Of a stretch of 7,460 nucleotides of DNA, positions 1 to 5,727 are shown one piece after another (positions within the stretch are counted from its first letter, which is position 1; every line of letters begins with the position of its first letter). Origin of the DNA: an uncultured Oscillospiraceae bacterium (GTDB lineage: Bacteria > Bacillota > Clostridia > Oscillospirales > Oscillospiraceae); NCBI GenBank assembly GCA_934659475.1, contig CAKUHX010000078.1, positions 1-7,460 on the forward strand, given 5' to 3'. The notes beneath the pieces were generated by a model, which ran no database searches, had not been told where the DNA came from, and was given only the letters and a program-made list of their open reading frames with translations. Both the position numbers and the translations under genes were made by a program.

Positions 1-143
1 CCGCTAAGGAGCATGCCGATGAACATGGCGATGACAGACGCGCCGATCACATCGAAGGGCAGCAGCGCCTCGATGCCCTTCGCCAGCAGTGCGATCGCCA
101 GTGCCAGCAAAAAGCCTGGCGCGTATTTTTTCAGGGTCTGCAT
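1..143 (-). CDS. UPF0324 (YeiH-like) putative sulfate exporter family membrane protein, N-terminal part
   Basis: Only the first 47 codons lie in the window; the gene continues past base 1. The product starts MQTLKKYAPGFLLALAIALL and has two hydrophobic stretches, about residues 10-22 and 32-47, the second reading DVIGASVIAMFIGMLLS. A short basic N-terminus, then PGxxLAL and a (V/L)IGAxVIAxxIGM segment, is typical of the UPF0324 family, multi-spanning inner membrane proteins annotated as putative sulfate exporters; the substrate is not established for most members. The ATG at 143-141 is the only possible start, because a TGA stands in the same frame eight codons upstream. An AAAGGAG at 165-159 lies about 15 bases upstream, longer than usual. 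A sigma-A-type promoter sits about 75 bases upstream, so it is probably transcribed on its own. The family call rests on a short segment and could be wrong. Confidence 0.6.
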   Translation of the reverse strand, partial: MQTLKKYAPGFLLALAIALLAKGIEALLPFDVIGASVIAMFIGMLLS

Positions 144-216
144 ATGGGTCTTTTTTCTCTCCTTTCAGCACACCGGCCGGCAAAGAAAAATATGCCTGAC
201 GACCGGCAGCAGACCC

Positions 217-245
217 ATTATATATGAAGATCCACGTCTTGTAAA
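217..245 (-). promoter_or_regulatory. Sigma-A-type promoter of the UPF0324 gene
   Basis: On the minus strand a TTTACA (245-240) and a perfect TATAAT (222-217) are separated by exactly 17 bases. The expected transcription start is near 210, giving a leader of about 65 bases before the ATG at 143. Confidence 0.65.
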
Positions 246-403
246 ATATCCACATTCTATCATAGGCATGTGCCCTTTCTATTGCACTGCGATCCAGCAG
301 ATGGTATGATCACATATCATGATACTGCATAAATGCCAATGGAGCCGCACGAGCATGGATAGAGAAACTGTTTTAAAGCATATCCGATCTGAAACAAATG
401 GCT

Positions 404-676
404 TTATCGATCACAACGGGATACGGGTCGTTGATGTTGATGAAGATAGGGCAGGATCCCGGTATGCTCGCCCCGGTAAGCCATCATGTTCTCTTTGATA
501 CAGCCCTCTGGGACGGCGATGCCTACAACGATCACACTTTTGGCCCCGGGCAGTACATCTGTGGGCCTGTGACCCACAGGCGCCCCCTTCCAGCGCTCCA
601 CCGGGCCCACACCGAAGAGGTCGAGGTCATTTTTGAAGCAGAGTTTCCTCAGTTCTTCCTTCCATACATCTGCCAT
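404..676 (-). pseudogene. Truncated epoxyqueuosine-reductase-like paralogue (N-terminal remnant)
   Basis: This 90-codon frame is a clear paralogue of the N-terminus of its upstream neighbour: both share EELR, D-x-FGV-x-PV-x-R, RPTD, a P-x-x-K-x-VIV-x-G block and an EG-x-I segment. Its ATG at 676 lies one base after the neighbour's TGA, with an AGGGGGAG inside the neighbour's last codons, so the two were translationally coupled. Homology ends near residue 80 and the frame stops at TAA 406-404 with an unrelated tail (HQRPVSRCDR). In the same frame beyond the stop, about 403-356, the DNA still reads FQIGYALKQFLY, which resembles the neighbour's helix around ALRMVRLIEKKY; a shifted frame after that gives RAAPLAFMQ. 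No iron-sulfur region remains. I infer a decayed gene, not a genuine short protein, although the stub could still be translated. Confidence 0.65.
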
Positions 677-677
677 A

Positions 678-1538
678 TCAATTCTCCCCCTCTTTCATTC
701 CAATGGGACACTGGGTCATGCAGCGCAGGCAGTAATTGCCATGGTTGAACTCCATACGCTGCCAGGGGTCATCTTTTTTGGTCAGCTGATACCAGTCCTC
801 CATATTCTTCATCCTGTTGTTATGGGGAATATCATTTTGCAGACGGCCGGGCGTTCCCTTTACCAGCCCCTTCACGGCACAGCGGCACTTCGGCTTATCC
901 CGTTTTGCGTAGTCCGTCTCATATCCGCCAGCATTAACATGGACACATTCCGTATCGCTGAGGGCATGCGCCGGACAGCAGTCTACGCTGATCCGACATT
1001 CAGGGTATCGGCACAGCCGTTCGCCAGAATAGAAACTATCCGCCTCCAACTCCAAATCGGTCAATACTGTGACCCACCGGACGCGGGGACCATGCTTGGG
1101 GGTGGCTACAAAGCCGCTCCAGGTCATCTCTCCCAAGCCGGCGCACATGGCCGCATAGCGGTTGGAAAGTGTGCCCATCCAGTCTTCCTCGTTGTGAGGT
1201 TCATTGGAGGGCATCGGCAGCGCGATCCCGCCGTACTTTTTTTCGATCAGCCGCACCATGCGCAGGGCGGCGATATTCAGCAGCTCGTTCACTTTATTGT
1301 AGCCAAAGGCAGTAAAGACCTGGATACGATCGGGTCCTCCACTAAAGGCTGCGTCATGGGCCTGGATCACACCTTCGGACAATGCCATGCCCATGACGAT
1401 CACATTTTTGCCCTCTGGATACAGATCCGTGGGGCGGTAGTGCTCCGGCAGATCCTTCATTCGATCCACCGGCGTTACACCAAAGTAGTCCATTTCATTG
1501 TCATAAGCGAACTGACGAAGTTCCTCTTTGACTTTCAT
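678..1538 (-). CDS. Epoxyqueuosine reductase (QueG)-like iron-sulfur protein
   Basis: A 286-residue protein with the QueG/reductive-dehalogenase-like layout. The N-terminal domain has FGVTPVDR (19-26), RPTD (35-38) and KNVIVMGMALSEG (44-56). The core has LSNRYAAMCAGLGEMTWSGF (124-143) and a VTVLTD strand (156-161), both typical of QueG-like cobalamin-dependent reductases. A C-terminal ferredoxin-like part follows. The cysteine pattern is not canonical: C176, C181, C187 and C188-P replace the usual CxxCxxCxxxCP, and the second cluster is C270-x2-C273-x3-C277-P with no obvious fourth cysteine unless one comes from C218/C220 or the first group. Canonical QueG, in tRNA queuosine synthesis, is usually above 300 residues, so this is probably a divergent paralogue of unknown substrate. 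The start is ATG 1538, with a weak AGGGA a few bases upstream. It lies 73 bases behind the RepA fragment and is coupled to a decayed copy downstream. Confidence 0.7.
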   Translation of the reverse strand: MKVKEELRQFAYDNEMDYFGVTPVDRMKDLPEHYRPTDLYPEGKNVIVMGMALSEGVIQAHDAAFSGGPDRIQVFTAFGYNKVNELLNIAALRMVRLIEKKYGGIALPMPSNEPHNEEDWMGTLSNRYAAMCAGLGEMTWSGFVATPKHGPRVRWVTVLTDLELEADSFYSGERLCRYPECRISVDCCPAHALSDTECVHVNAGGYETDYAKRDKPKCRCAVKGLVKGTPGRLQNDIPHNNRMKNMEDWYQLTKKDDPWQRMEFNHGNYCLRCMTQCPIGMKEGEN

Positions 1539-1611
1539 AGCGTCCCTTCTTTCCCATCAAGACTACGGGCCTGATCTTCGATTTCCGAAAGTCAAGACTT
1601 TTGATATTTGC

Positions 1612-1989
1612 TTATACCTTAGCTGCGGCAAAATTCTTGACATAGATGATGGAAGGTTTGCCCTGCCCTTGACGCACACGCTTGATCAGGCCAATGCCCT
1701 TTTTGCTGTCCAACTCGGCCAGTAGTCTTGTTGCTTTTTCGCTCTTGCAGTTGATCAACTCCATCACTTCTTCTACGGGAAAGTAGATATACACGCGATC
1801 CTCATTGTCGATCCAGCCGTTCTTGATGGACAGGCTCATCCGATCCAGCATAAGACCGTAGAGCAGTTTTGCGTCCGTTGAGATGGCGCGGAACCGGTCA
1901 TCCGAGATCAGCAGTTTTGGAATGCGGTAGAATGCGTACTGCTCTGCTTCGCAGCCTCGATAGTACGGAAAGTCTAATGGGCCATTCAT
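1612..1989 (-). CDS. Replication initiator protein A (RepA_N domain), truncated
   Basis: The 125-residue product is essentially only the RepA_N domain: EAEQYAFYRIPKLLISDDRF near the start, AKLLYGLMLDRMSLSIKNGW (40-59), then DRVYIYFPVEEVM, a LLAELDSKKGIGLIKR segment and GQGKPSIIYVKNF at the end. RepA_N proteins initiate replication of Firmicutes plasmids and occur on integrative elements; full-length members are about twice this size, with a C-terminal DnaD-like part that is absent here. The reading frame stops at TAA 1614-1612, but just beyond the stop the same frame reads SLDFRKSKIRP, similar to the repetitive KS-rich linker after this domain in many homologues, so a nonsense mutation plus deletion is likely. 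The ATG is preceded by a perfect AGGAGGTGA (2006-1998) with 8-base spacing. It may be expressed but is probably not a working initiator. Confidence 0.75.
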   Translation of the reverse strand: MNGPLDFPYYRGCEAEQYAFYRIPKLLISDDRFRAISTDAKLLYGLMLDRMSLSIKNGWIDNEDRVYIYFPVEEVMELINCKSEKATRLLAELDSKKGIGLIKRVRQGQGKPSIIYVKNFAAAKV

Positions 1990-2022
1990 GCCAGCGTCAC
2001 CTCCTACATGGATATATGAAAA

Positions 2023-2048
2023 GGGGATGCTCTAAAAAGAACATCCCC
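2023..2048 (-). terminator. Terminator-like hairpin in the repA leader (possible attenuator)
   Basis: On the minus strand GGGGATGTTC pairs with GAGCATCCCC over 10 positions (one U-G wobble) around a six-base loop, followed at once by TTTTC. The wobble becomes a C-A mismatch on the plus strand, so the structure favours minus-strand RNA. It lies between a candidate promoter (2101-2073) and the repA ribosome binding site, and no minus-strand gene directly upstream would need it. That placement suggests transcription attenuation before repA. Confidence 0.5.
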
Positions 2049-2072
2049 CTGCGATATTCAAGTTCATTACGC

Positions 2073-2101
2073 GGTATAAATAGAATTGAAATTGGTGTAA
2101 A
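2073..2101 (-). promoter_or_regulatory. Candidate promoter for the repA / iron-sulfur gene block
   Basis: Minus-strand TTTACA (2101-2096), a 17-base spacer, then TATACC (2078-2073). The -10 box is imperfect. It lies upstream of the leader hairpin and overlaps the plus-strand promoter candidate, so the region may be divergent. Confidence 0.4.
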
Positions 2102-2114
2102 AATGGTGTAAAAT
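2086..2114 (+). promoter_or_regulatory. Candidate promoter for the HxlR-family gene
   Basis: TTGAAA (2086-2091), 17 bases, TAAAAT (2109-2114) in AT-rich DNA. A second possibility is TTGAAG (2120-2125) with TATAAG (2144-2149) at 18 bases. Either would give a leader of roughly 60 to 95 bases before the ATG at 2213. Confidence 0.4.
2093..2113 (+). repeat. Tandem TGGTGTAAAA direct repeat in the divergent promoter region
   Basis: Two exact copies of TGGTGTAAAA (2093-2102 and 2104-2113) are offset by 11 bases, about one helical turn. They cover the spacer and -10 box of the plus-strand promoter and the -35 box of the minus-strand one, so a protein bound here could affect both directions. Whether they are an operator or chance in AT-rich DNA cannot be told from sequence. 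Confidence 0.4.
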
Positions 2115-2212
2115 AATATTTGAAGTACAGATAACGCTTGTAATATAAGCATTTTTCTTGAATTTCCCGATCGTGCCGTAGTTACCAAAAGGATACTATT
2201 GGAGGTTTTATC

Positions 2213-2498
2213 ATGGAATTGCCCGCCTGCCCGGTCGAGACCACCCTGATGCTCATCGGCGACAAATGGAAGGTACTGATCCTGCGGGAGCTGATGGACG
2301 GCACCAGGCGCTTCGGCCAGCTGAAAAAGTCCATCGGCCCACATGACCCAGAAGGTGCTGACCGCCCAGCTGCGGGATATGGAGGACAAGGGCCTGCTGA
2401 CCCGCAAGGTATACGCCGAGGTGCCGCCGAGGGTGGAGCACACCCTCACTGACACCGGATGCGGTCTCAAGCTCATTCTGGACCCCATGGTGGCCTGA
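2213..2498 (+). pseudogene. HxlR-family transcriptional regulator, broken by a frameshift and a stop
   Basis: HxlR regulators are small winged-helix DNA-binding proteins of about 100-120 residues, often sensing redox or electrophile stress through an N-terminal cysteine. Frame 1 from ATG 2213 gives MELPACPVETTLMLIGDKWK, then VLILRELMDG and RRFGQLKKSIG, a textbook start with the conserved Cys6. After the CCC at 2338-2340 the match moves to another frame: MTQKVLTAQLRDMEDKGLLT, then RKVYAEVPPRVEHTLTDTG and LILDPMVA. One extra base in that C run explains the shift. The second half then ends at TGA 2496-2498, where homologues have Trp (MVAWGT), and GTDYQQKNAAAEKR continues in frame beyond it. So there are two independent lesions. 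The start has a TGGAGG seven bases upstream. Without the frame change the product would be an 79-residue protein ending at 2452. Confidence 0.85.
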
Positions 2499-2525
2499 GG
2501 CACGGACTATCAGCAGAAAAATGCC

Positions 2526-2541
2526 GCCGCTGAGAAGCGGC
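2526..2541 (+). terminator. Short GC hairpin after the HxlR pseudogene
   Basis: GCCGCT pairs with AGCGGC around a GAGA tetraloop, followed by AGTTCCTTT. It could be a weak terminator of the plus-strand gene, but the T run is poor. Confidence 0.25.
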
Positions 2542-2581
2542 AGTTCCTTTGGCCCCCGTGGGAACGCCCCATAGACTTGAA

Positions 2582-2616
2582 AACGCCCGGGGACGGCACA
2601 GCCGTCCCCGGGCGTT
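2582..2616 (-). terminator. Intrinsic terminator of the polysaccharide deacetylase gene
   Basis: A perfect 16-base-pair stem (2582-2597 with 2601-2616) around a three-base loop, 15 bases after the deacetylase stop codon. On the minus strand it is GC-rich and followed by TTTTC, as expected of a rho-independent terminator. The plus strand has only TT after the stem, so it acts mainly on the deacetylase transcript. Confidence 0.85.
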
Positions 2617-2631
2617 CATGTATTCAGTTCG

Positions 2632-3672
2632 TCAATACCGGTATCCAAAGGTCACCTGCTTTGTGGCCGCCGTCAGCGGAGCGAAGGTATATCCGCCCTT
2701 CTGGTAGCCCTCGATAATGGCGGGCAGGGCCTCCACCGTAGTGGTCTTGCTGCTGCTGTCGTGCATCAGGATCACGGCCCGCCGCTTGCTGTCCACACCC
2801 TTCAGCGCGTTTTCCGCCAGGGTGGCCGCCGGCAAGATCTTGCTGGACACAGCGTCCCCGTTGGCGGCGTTCCAGTCGAAGTAGACAAAGCCCCGCCGGG
2901 TCATCTCGGCAATGATCTCCTGATAAATGCCGCCGTTATAGGCGTTGATGCTGCCCCCGGGGAAACGGAAGATCTGGGGCTTGACCCCTGTCGCCTCTAC
3001 GATCTGGGTGTACATCTGGTAAAAATCCTCTAAGTATGCCTCCACCGAGGCGTAGATCTTCTGATAGTTATGGGAGTAGCTGTGAATGGCCAGGGTGTGC
3101 CCCGCAGCCACGATATTCCGCATGCGCTGCAGGTCCTCTTCCCCCGAAGCGCCCACCACAAAGAAGGTGGCCTTGACCCCGTACCGGTCCAGGATCTTCA
3201 GGATCTCGTCCGTGCGGGGGGATGGGCCGTCATCAAAGGTGAGGTAGACGCTGTGCTCCACATCCTCTGTGGCGTACTCCTCTGCATCGGAATACAGCTC
3301 CGGGTAGAGTTTGGTGTAGTCCGGCTCCTCAGAGGCCGGGCCGGCGGGGAGCTCCGTCCCCGCCGGATCGCCCCCCGGCGCCGTGCCGTCCTGACCCGCG
3401 CCCCCGGCCGCCGACAGTGTATCCAGCTCGCCCTGCAGCCGCAGGACCTGGGATGACAGGCTGCGGATCTGAAAGGCAAAGCTCGCCGCAAGCACAGTGG
3501 GCACCAGGATCATCAGGGCGATCGTGCCCAGAATGATATGCTTGAAAAAGCGGACGCTGCCCCAGTAGCGCTGGGGCGTCTCCCGCTCCTGTGCGGACAG
3601 GTCGTCCGCATATTCCAGATAGACCGCCTCCGCGGACGCATCAGTCCCGTGCCGGCCGGCAGCGACCTCCAT
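2632..3672 (-). CDS. Membrane-anchored polysaccharide deacetylase (NodB domain)
   Basis: A 346-residue enzyme that should remove acetyl groups from N-acetylated cell-wall sugars such as peptidoglycan GlcNAc or MurNAc. Order: cytoplasmic N-terminus (1-43), one membrane segment (44-69, FFKHIILGTIALMILVPTVL), a short coiled-coil-like stretch (70-86), a Gly/Pro/Ala-rich linker (88-117), then an extracellular NodB domain from about 140. The catalytic motifs are all present: TFDDGP (145-150, Asp147 base and Asp148 metal ligand), HSYSH (197-201, metal-binding His), RFPGGS (236-241), YFDWN (264-268) and LMHD (302-305, His304). The start ATG 3672 was preferred over an upstream TTG at 3705 because an AGAGGA lies seven bases before it. 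Substrate is inferred; the family also includes chitin and xylan esterases. It is divergent from the acetyltransferase gene and has its own promoter and terminator. Confidence 0.88.
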   Translation of the reverse strand: MEVAAGRHGTDASAEAVYLEYADDLSAQERETPQRYWGSVRFFKHIILGTIALMILVPTVLAASFAFQIRSLSSQVLRLQGELDTLSAAGGAGQDGTAPGGDPAGTELPAGPASEEPDYTKLYPELYSDAEEYATEDVEHSVYLTFDDGPSPRTDEILKILDRYGVKATFFVVGASGEEDLQRMRNIVAAGHTLAIHSYSHNYQKIYASVEAYLEDFYQMYTQIVEATGVKPQIFRFPGGSINAYNGGIYQEIIAEMTRRGFVYFDWNAANGDAVSSKILPAATLAENALKGVDSKRRAVILMHDSSSKTTTVEALPAIIEGYQKGGYTFAPLTAATKQVTFGYRY

Positions 3673-3816
3673 AGCCCGATCCTCTTTTCTTTCTCCAGCC
3701 CGCAAAAGGAACGCTGCGGGTCAAAATTGCAGTTTTTCAGCGTATTTTCAACCAATATGTACTCAAAAAACGTTTTCACATCCATAACAGAGGGCACCTC
3801 CCCCTGTCCAACTCAA

Positions 3817-3845
3817 AGTGTACCACATCCGTTCACCCCGGTCAA
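3817..3845 (-). promoter_or_regulatory. Sigma-A-type promoter of the deacetylase gene
   Basis: TTGACC (3845-3840), 17 bases, TACACT (3822-3817) on the minus strand. The expected start near 3810 gives a leader of almost 140 bases before the ATG at 3672, and that leader carries a small frame with its own Shine-Dalgarno (see findings). Confidence 0.6.
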
Positions 3846-3884
3846 TACTCCGGCGGAGGAAAAACCGCCCGCCATGTTCCGCCC

Positions 3885-3913
3885 TTGCAAGATCCGGAGC
3901 GCTGCGGTATAAT
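3885..3913 (+). promoter_or_regulatory. Sigma-A-type promoter of the acetyltransferase gene
   Basis: TTGCAA (3885-3890), 17 bases, perfect TATAAT (3908-3913). Transcription should start near 3920, about 35 bases before the ATG at 3955. The Shine-Dalgarno AAGGAGG lies at 3941-3947, seven bases from the start. Confidence 0.7.
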
Positions 3914-3954
3914 CCACAGAAAACAGCCGCAGCTGCTCTCAAGGAGGTTTTTCC

Positions 3955-4521
3955 ATGTCCCATCCCCTGCTCATCCGCCCGGCCGTTCCGGAGGATGCCC
4001 CCGCTCTGGCCGCTGTCTACGCCCCCTATGTGGAGCGGACCGCCATCACCTTTGAGTACAACGTCCCCACGGCGGCGGAGTTCGCCCAGCGCATCGCCCA
4101 CACGCTGGAGCACTACCCCTATCTGGTGGCTGAGCAGAGCGGCCGCATCGTAGGCTACGCTTATGCCGGGGCCTTCGGCAGCCGGGCGGCCTACGACTGG
4201 TCGGTGGAGATGTCCGTCTATCTGGCTATGGACTGCCGGGGCGGCGGCATCGGGACGCAGCTGTATCACGCCCTGGAGGGGGAGCTGAAAAAGCGCGGCT
4301 TCCGCTCTGCCGAGGCGTGCATCGCCTATATCGACCCGGAGGACGAATATCTGACCCAGGGCAGTGTGCGCTTCCACGAGAGGCTGGGCTACCGCATGGT
4401 GGGCTGCTTTGACCGCTGCGCCTATAAATTCGGGCGGTGGTACGATATGGTATGGATGGAAAAGCACCTGGCCCCCCACGAAAACGGGCCCTGGCCCATG
4501 AAAACGCCCTTAGGGCGCTGA
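3955..4521 (+). CDS. GNAT N-acetyltransferase, phosphinothricin acetyltransferase type
   Basis: A 188-residue soluble enzyme that should transfer acetyl from acetyl-CoA to an amino group. The whole chain follows the phosphinothricin/methionine-sulfoximine acetyltransferase pattern: IRPAVPEDAPALAAVYAPYV at the N-terminus, the TFEYNVPT segment (32-39), YPYLVAE (54-60), GYAYAGAF (67-74), YDWSVEMSVYL (80-90), and the acetyl-CoA pyrophosphate-binding loop R95-GGGIG-T101. Next come SVRFHERLGY (137-146) and the C-terminal K-x-GRWYDMVW. Family members acetylate glutamate analogues such as phosphinothricin or methionine sulfoximine, or amino acids; the true substrate here is unknown. The C-terminal tail (about 173-188) extends beyond the core and is probably not conserved. 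The gene has its own promoter and a strong Shine-Dalgarno, and its TGA touches the bidirectional terminator, so it is monocistronic. Confidence 0.85.
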   Translation: MSHPLLIRPAVPEDAPALAAVYAPYVERTAITFEYNVPTAAEFAQRIAHTLEHYPYLVAEQSGRIVGYAYAGAFGSRAAYDWSVEMSVYLAMDCRGGGIGTQLYHALEGELKKRGFRSAEACIAYIDPEDEYLTQGSVRFHERLGYRMVGCFDRCAYKFGRWYDMVWMEKHLAPHENGPWPMKTPLGR

Positions 4522-4560
4522 AAAACACCCGCCGTCCCAGATCCGGACGGCGGGTGTTTT
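4522..4560. terminator. Bidirectional intrinsic terminator between convergent genes
   Basis: A perfect 16-base-pair inverted repeat (4522-4537 with 4545-4560) with a seven-base loop. It ends in TTTT on the plus strand and TTTTT on the minus strand. It begins right after the acetyltransferase TGA and ends 11 bases before the glycosyltransferase stop, so it can end both transcripts. Confidence 0.9.
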
Positions 4561-4571
4561 GTCGCGTATGC

Positions 4572-5663
4572 TCACGGCTGCGTCTCCGCGGCCAGGCGTT
4601 CCAGCAGCTCCACGTTGCCCCGCAGCCGCCCGTTGGCCGGCTCCAGCTCCAGGGCCAGCTTCGCCTCCTCCAGGGCCTGCCCAGTCCGGCCCGTTCGGAA
4701 CAGGGAAATGGCCCGCAGGTCGTGGGGCAGGCTGCCCCACGGTGCCGCCTCGCAGATATAGGTCCGGGGCCGTTCCCGGATGGCCAGGGCCAGCCCGGTG
4801 AAATACAGCACCCCATCCCATTCCTCCCCGCGGTAGAGCATCTGGGCCAGATCCAGATAGGGCTCCCGCAGGTGGGGTGCCTCCGCCGCCGCCCGGAAAT
4901 ACCAGCTGCGGGCGGCAGGGACATCCCCTAAATTCTCATAGGCCCGGGCGATATAGCGCATAGAGGCGCACCGCTCGTCCCGCCAGACCGCCGTCGGCAT
5001 CTCCAGATGGTGCTCCAGAGTTCGGATACAGTCCGCCCACCGGCCGCGGTAGAGGTACTCCCGCCCCAGGTAGTGGGTGTTGCGGTCGTCCTCCGGCTCT
5101 TCGGCCACAGACAGCTCCAGCAGAGGCAGATACTGCCCCCGGGACTTGGCTGGGTCCGGGTGATGGTCCAGCTGGACCCCCTCTGCCGCCACCGTGGGGC
5201 CGGGTCTCCCCTCCCCCGTCCAGCGCAGCACCTCGTGCACCGGGTGCACCCAGCGGTAGCCCCGGCGGGCATGGGCCTTCTCGCTCCAAAACACCACGCC
5301 TTCACTGCCGTCCGGGGCGAAGGACCAAGTGTAGCGGTAGGCCGCCTGCCCCGTGCCCGGCCCCCAAGCCGACTCCAGCGCCCGGCGCCAGCCCGGATGG
5401 AACACCTCGTCCAGGTCGGTGCAGACGCAGATGTCCGCATCCTCGGGCACCAGCTCCAGAGAGCGGTTCCGGGCATCGTCGAACCGCCAGGGGGAGATGA
5501 TCTCCCGCTCCACCCGGGCTCCCCGGGCCCGCAGGCGCTCCACCGTGCCGTCGGAGGAGCCGGTGTCCAGCACCACCACCTCATCAGCCTCTCCCATGGA
5601 ATCCATCCAGCGGTCGGCAAACTGCTCCTCATCCTTACAGATGGCGTAAACGACTACCTTCAC
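4572..5663 (-). CDS. Family 2 glycosyltransferase with TPR-like C-terminus
   Basis: A 363-residue cytoplasmic enzyme predicted to transfer a sugar from a nucleotide donor. The GT-A domain (1 to about 175) has the N-terminal strand with AICKDEEQF (7-15), VLDTGSSDGT (31-40, nucleotide binding), a WRFDDARNRSLE helix (59-70), and the metal-binding D-x-D in CTDLDEVF (Asp83, Asp85). Residues from about 190 to 345 form helical repeats of the TPR kind, for example HYLGREYLYRGRWADCI and YIARAYENLGDVPAARSWYF. Such GT2-TPR fusions often glycosylate proteins. The start is GTG 5663, eight bases after GAGGGGG. The gene lies 64 bases after the collagen-like gene on the same strand, with no convincing terminator between, so the threonine-rich collagen protein is its likely target. 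No membrane segment is seen. Confidence 0.85.
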   Translation of the reverse strand: MKVVVYAICKDEEQFADRWMDSMGEADEVVVLDTGSSDGTVERLRARGARVEREIISPWRFDDARNRSLELVPEDADICVCTDLDEVFHPGWRRALESAWGPGTGQAAYRYTWSFAPDGSEGVVFWSEKAHARRGYRWVHPVHEVLRWTGEGRPGPTVAAEGVQLDHHPDPAKSRGQYLPLLELSVAEEPEDDRNTHYLGREYLYRGRWADCIRTLEHHLEMPTAVWRDERCASMRYIARAYENLGDVPAARSWYFRAAAEAPHLREPYLDLAQMLYRGEEWDGVLYFTGLALAIRERPRTYICEAAPWGSLPHDLRAISLFRTGRTGQALEEAKLALELEPANGRLRGNVELLERLAAETQP

Positions 5664-5682
5664 GGACAGTTCCCCCTCGCCT

Positions 5683-5717
5683 GCCCCCGTCTCCGCTGAA
5701 ACAGCGGAGACGGGGGC
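5683..5717 (-). other. Long stem-loop between the collagen-like and glycosyltransferase genes
   Basis: A perfect 16-base-pair stem (5683-5698 with 5702-5717) and three-base loop lies between the collagen stop (5728) and the glycosyltransferase Shine-Dalgarno. On the minus strand it is followed by AGGCGAGG with no T run, so it is a poor intrinsic terminator. It could protect the upstream message from decay, or reduce glycosyltransferase expression relative to its substrate. Confidence 0.6.
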
Positions 5718-5727
5718 CGTGTTTGCC

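Noticed and set aside
633..1574. 313-codon plus-strand open frame opposite the QueG-like gene
   Set aside because: The product shows no recognisable family and has no ribosome binding site, while the opposite strand encodes a clear iron-sulfur protein.
1997..2503. 168-codon minus-strand frame opposite the HxlR pseudogene
   Set aside because: It runs through the regulatory region and antisense to a recognisable HxlR sequence, with no family resemblance and no ribosome binding site.
3673..3705. TTG start adding 11 residues to the deacetylase
   Set aside because: No Shine-Dalgarno fits it, whereas ATG 3672 has AGAGGA seven bases upstream; that site lies inside the extension.
3763..4479. 238-codon minus-strand frame opposite the acetyltransferase gene
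   Set aside because: It is a shadow frame: the plus strand has a full GNAT protein with promoter and Shine-Dalgarno, and the minus product matches nothing I know.
4505..4518. Small CGCCC/GGGCG hairpin at the end of the acetyltransferase gene
   Set aside because: It lies within the last codons, is short, and is overshadowed by the perfect 16-bp terminator that follows.
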